Source: Geodermatophilus nigrescens
GTDB lineage: Bacteria; Actinomycetota; Actinomycetes; Mycobacteriales; Geodermatophilaceae
Assembly: GCF_900129495.1 (NCBI RefSeq)
Contig: NZ_FQVX01000002.1
Span: 62,001-126,000, forward strand
Direction of reading: 5' to 3'
Length of the DNA stretch: 64,000 nucleotides
The position numbers and the translations under genes are program-made. How positions within the stretch are numbered: position 1 is the first letter of the stretch; every line of letters starts with the position of its first letter. The notes under the pieces were generated by a model. That model made no database searches. It was not told where the DNA came from and worked only from the letters and a program-made list of their open reading frames with translations. Positions 62,058-64,000 of the stretch are shown piece by piece.

Positions 62058-63124
62058 CCGCCACCGCTCCGACCCGCGTCGCCGAGCCGGCCGTCCCGGG
62101 CAGCGGGATCAGGCTGGGCCTGACGCTGTACTCCCTCACCAGCGAGTGGGCGGCCGGCCGCTACGACCTCGCGGGCCTGCTCGACGTCGTCCACTCCGCC
62201 GGCATCGGCCCCGGCGTCGAGATCGTCGCCTCGCAGACGATCCGCACCTACCCGGACGTCACCGACGAGTTCGTCCGCGACTGGCGCGACGCCGTCGACC
62301 GGCACGGCTTCGTCCCGAGCTCGTTCGGCTGCAACCTCGACATGGGCCGCCGCCGCGACCGGGACATGACCGAGGACGAGGAGTACGAGTTCACCGTTCC
62401 GCAGTTCCGCAGCGCGCACGCGCTCGGCTTCCCGCTGGTGCGCATCCAGAGCGCCAAGCCGTCGCTGATCCGCCGGCTGCTGCCGGTGGCCGAGGAACTC
62501 GACCTGACCATGGGCTGGGAGCTGCACGCGCCGCTCGGCCCGAACTCGCCGAAGGTGCTGGAGATCCGCGAGACCTACGCCGAGATCGACTCGCCGCGGC
62601 TCGGTTTCGTCGCCGACTTCAGCGCGACGATGCGCGCGATGTCGCCCACGATCCTGCGCAAGCTCGCGAGGACGGGCCTCGGCGCCGACGAGCTGCGGAA
62701 GCTCCAGGAGATCTGGGCGACCGATGCCGACATCGACGCCCGGCACGGCGAGTTCGTCGAGTACCTGCACTCCCGCGGGATCGCCCCGGAGTCGCTCGGC
62801 TCGTTCGCGCGGCTGGCGTTCACCATGCACGGCCACGTCGACCCGGCCGAGTGGGCCGACATCATGCCGCTCGTCAAGCACGTGCACGCCAAGTTCTACG
62901 ACATCGACGAGCACGGCGACGAGCCCGCCATCGACTACCCGGCGATCGTCCGCGAGTTCGTCCGCGCCGGCTGGTCGGGCTTCTTCTCCAGCGAGTGGGA
63001 GGGCCACGCCTTCGCCGACCTCGACGAGGCCGACCCCGTGGACCTCGTCCGCAAGCAGCACGACCTCATCCGCCGGTCCATCGCGACCGCCCTGGCCGCC
63101 CCCTCCGAGGACAAGGACGCCTGA
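62054..63124 (+). CDS. Sugar isomerase-like, deglycosidase alpha-subunit type (pair 3)
   Basis: 356-residue TIM-barrel protein, closest in the window to the gene at 51273 (shared GPGxEIV/MVASQ-like opening, LHAPLGP, AKFYDID and SSEWEGHAF). Metal-ligand candidates: Glu in WELHAPL, Asp in VADFSAT, His in KHVHAKF and Glu in SSEWEGH. The N-terminal 20 residues are Ala/Pro-rich. ATG overlaps the stop of beta subunit 3. Confidence 0.8.
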   Translation: MTATAPTRVAEPAVPGSGIRLGLTLYSLTSEWAAGRYDLAGLLDVVHSAGIGPGVEIVASQTIRTYPDVTDEFVRDWRDAVDRHGFVPSSFGCNLDMGRRRDRDMTEDEEYEFTVPQFRSAHALGFPLVRIQSAKPSLIRRLLPVAEELDLTMGWELHAPLGPNSPKVLEIRETYAEIDSPRLGFVADFSATMRAMSPTILRKLARTGLGADELRKLQEIWATDADIDARHGEFVEYLHSRGIAPESLGSFARLAFTMHGHVDPAEWADIMPLVKHVHAKFYDIDEHGDEPAIDYPAIVREFVRAGWSGFFSSEWEGHAFADLDEADPVDLVRKQHDLIRRSIATALAAPSEDKDA

Positions 63125-63125
63125 C

Positions 63126-63902
63126 GTGTACCAGCTCTCCGCCAACATCGAACTGCTCTTCACCGAGGCCGGCGACGACGCCGGTGACCGGGTCCGCGCC
63201 GCGGCCGCTGCCGGCTTCGACGCCGTCGAGATGTGGTTCTCCACCGACAAGGACCTCGACTCGCTGGAGAAGGCGCTCGCCGACACCGGCGTGCAGCTCA
63301 CCTCCATGCTCGCCGGGCCCCGGATGACCTACACGTACCCGGGCACCGACCTCGCGCCGTTCCACCAGGGCCTCGACCTCGCCGTCGAGCACGCCCGCCG
63401 GCTCGGCTGCCCGCGCATCGTCCTCGCCTCCGGCATGGGCTTCCCGGGGATGAGCCGGCAGCGGAACCACCAGTTCCTGGTCGACATGTTCGGGGAGGCC
63501 CTCGAGCGGAACCGCGGTGCCGACGTCGACTTCATCCTGGAGCCGGTCAACTCGCGGGTGGACCACCCCGGTGCGCTCACCGACCGCACCGAGGACGCCG
63601 TGGACATCGCCCGGGCGATGGGCACCGACCGGTTCGGGATCCTCTACGACCTCTACCACTCGATCGTGCAGGGCGAGGACCCGGCGACCGAGCTGGCCGG
63701 CGCCGCGGGCCTCGTGAAGTACGTGCAGCTCGCCGACGCCCCCGGCCGGCACGAGCCCGGCAGCGGCGACGTCGACTGGCCGGCACAGCTGGCCGTGGTC
63801 CGCGCGTCCGGCTACGACGGCCCGATCGGCCTGGAGTACTTCCCGGCCGTCGAGTCGGCGGCGTCGGTCGGGTACATCCGGTCGGTCGCGGCGGACGCGT
63901 GA
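63126..63902 (+). CDS. Hydroxypyruvate isomerase-like (Hyi) TIM-barrel protein
   Basis: 258 residues, shorter than its neighbours and of the Hyi type: FILEPVNSRVDHPG with the first glutamate, ILYDLYHSIVQGED, YVQLADAPGRHEPGSGDVDW with Gln in the third ligand position as in E. coli Hyi, and LEYFPA with the last glutamate. It would interconvert hydroxypyruvate and tartronate semialdehyde or isomerise a related short keto-sugar. GTG two bases after the previous stop; its stop overlaps the next gene. Confidence 0.83.
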   Translation: MYQLSANIELLFTEAGDDAGDRVRAAAAAGFDAVEMWFSTDKDLDSLEKALADTGVQLTSMLAGPRMTYTYPGTDLAPFHQGLDLAVEHARRLGCPRIVLASGMGFPGMSRQRNHQFLVDMFGEALERNRGADVDFILEPVNSRVDHPGALTDRTEDAVDIARAMGTDRFGILYDLYHSIVQGEDPATELAGAAGLVKYVQLADAPGRHEPGSGDVDWPAQLAVVRASGYDGPIGLEYFPAVESAASVGYIRSVAADA

Positions 63903-64000
63903 CCGAGCCGACGGGGAAGCTCGACGTCCTGGTCGCGACCGGGCGGGTCAGCGTCGAGCACGACAACGAGCACCGCAGCTTCCGCCTGCACACCTCGATG
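63899..64000 (+). CDS. Start of an unidentified gene, runs off the window
   Basis: A GTG overlapping the TGA of the Hyi-like gene (GTGA) opens a frame with 34 visible residues beginning VTEPTGKLDVLVATGRV. This is too short to assign. Its coupling to the gene upstream shows that the operon continues past the window. Confidence 0.5.
   Translation, partial: MTEPTGKLDVLVATGRVSVEHDNEHRSFRLHTSM

Overview
The window is very G+C-rich (roughly 74%), uses GTG starts heavily, and packs genes into long strings joined by ATGA, GTGA or TGATG start/stop overlaps. The -10 elements are of the TAnnnT type. Protein families such as leaderless GntR/ROK regulators, Gfo/Idh-ABC sugar loci and CouR/CouNO-like genes point to a high-GC actinobacterium. 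A Geodermatophilaceae-like soil organism fits, but I cannot fix the genus from sequence alone. No rRNA, tRNA, CRISPR array, insertion sequence or phage gene was seen.

The left part (about 1-37.3 kb) is a catabolic region for plant and lignin aromatics. A MarR regulator is divergent from a dehydrogenase / amidohydrolase / acyl-CoA ligase operon resembling hydroxycinnamate side-chain degradation (1-3738). Next come an aldehyde dehydrogenase and a folate block (folP, fused pabB-pabC, folD, metF; 3891-9938), then a two-component system (10209-12469). An alpha/beta hydrolase, a muconolactone isomerase homolog and a LigAB-type ring-cleavage dioxygenase follow (12647-14927). Two LigM/DesA-like tetrahydrofolate O-demethylases (14995-18041), an MFS transporter and a five-gene Liv-type ABC importer (18391-24504) come next. 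Two GntR regulators precede an operon with CHA aldolase, oxalomesaconate isomerase, a type I extradiol dioxygenase, an NAD-binding enzyme and oxalomesaconate hydratase (24653-30660). The region ends with a secreted tannase, purU, a CYP199-like P450 with its VanB-type reductase, and an IclR regulator (30696-37296). Together these could release gallate or syringate units, demethylate them onto tetrahydrofolate, recycle the methyl group through MetF, FolD and PurU, and cleave the ring toward pyruvate and oxaloacetate.

A short middle stretch (37.4-39.9 kb) has a CGNR regulator divergent from an EamA exporter, and an XRE regulator.

The right part (40.1-64 kb) is a sugar/glycoside region. Two ROK regulators are followed by a carbohydrate ABC importer, a Gfo/Idh dehydrogenase, a thioredoxin-like fusion and an MsmK/UgpC-type ATPase. 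A continuous string of genes then holds eight TIM-barrel sugar isomerase-like proteins, three small DUF6379-type beta subunits, two pyranose-oxidase-like flavoproteins, a SnoaL-like protein and an MFS transporter. Three of the isomerase-like genes sit directly beside a beta-subunit gene, matching the alpha/beta architecture of C-glycoside deglycosidases (CarBC/DgpBC). The flavoproteins match the 3-oxidase step (CarA-like). This expanded oxidation-deglycosylation locus, with a 10-5-10 inverted-repeat operator repeated at three ROK-linked promoters, is the most notable system in the window. Its position beside a gallate/O-demethylation region suggests, as inference only, that aryl glycosides carrying methoxylated gallate-type rings are the substrates.
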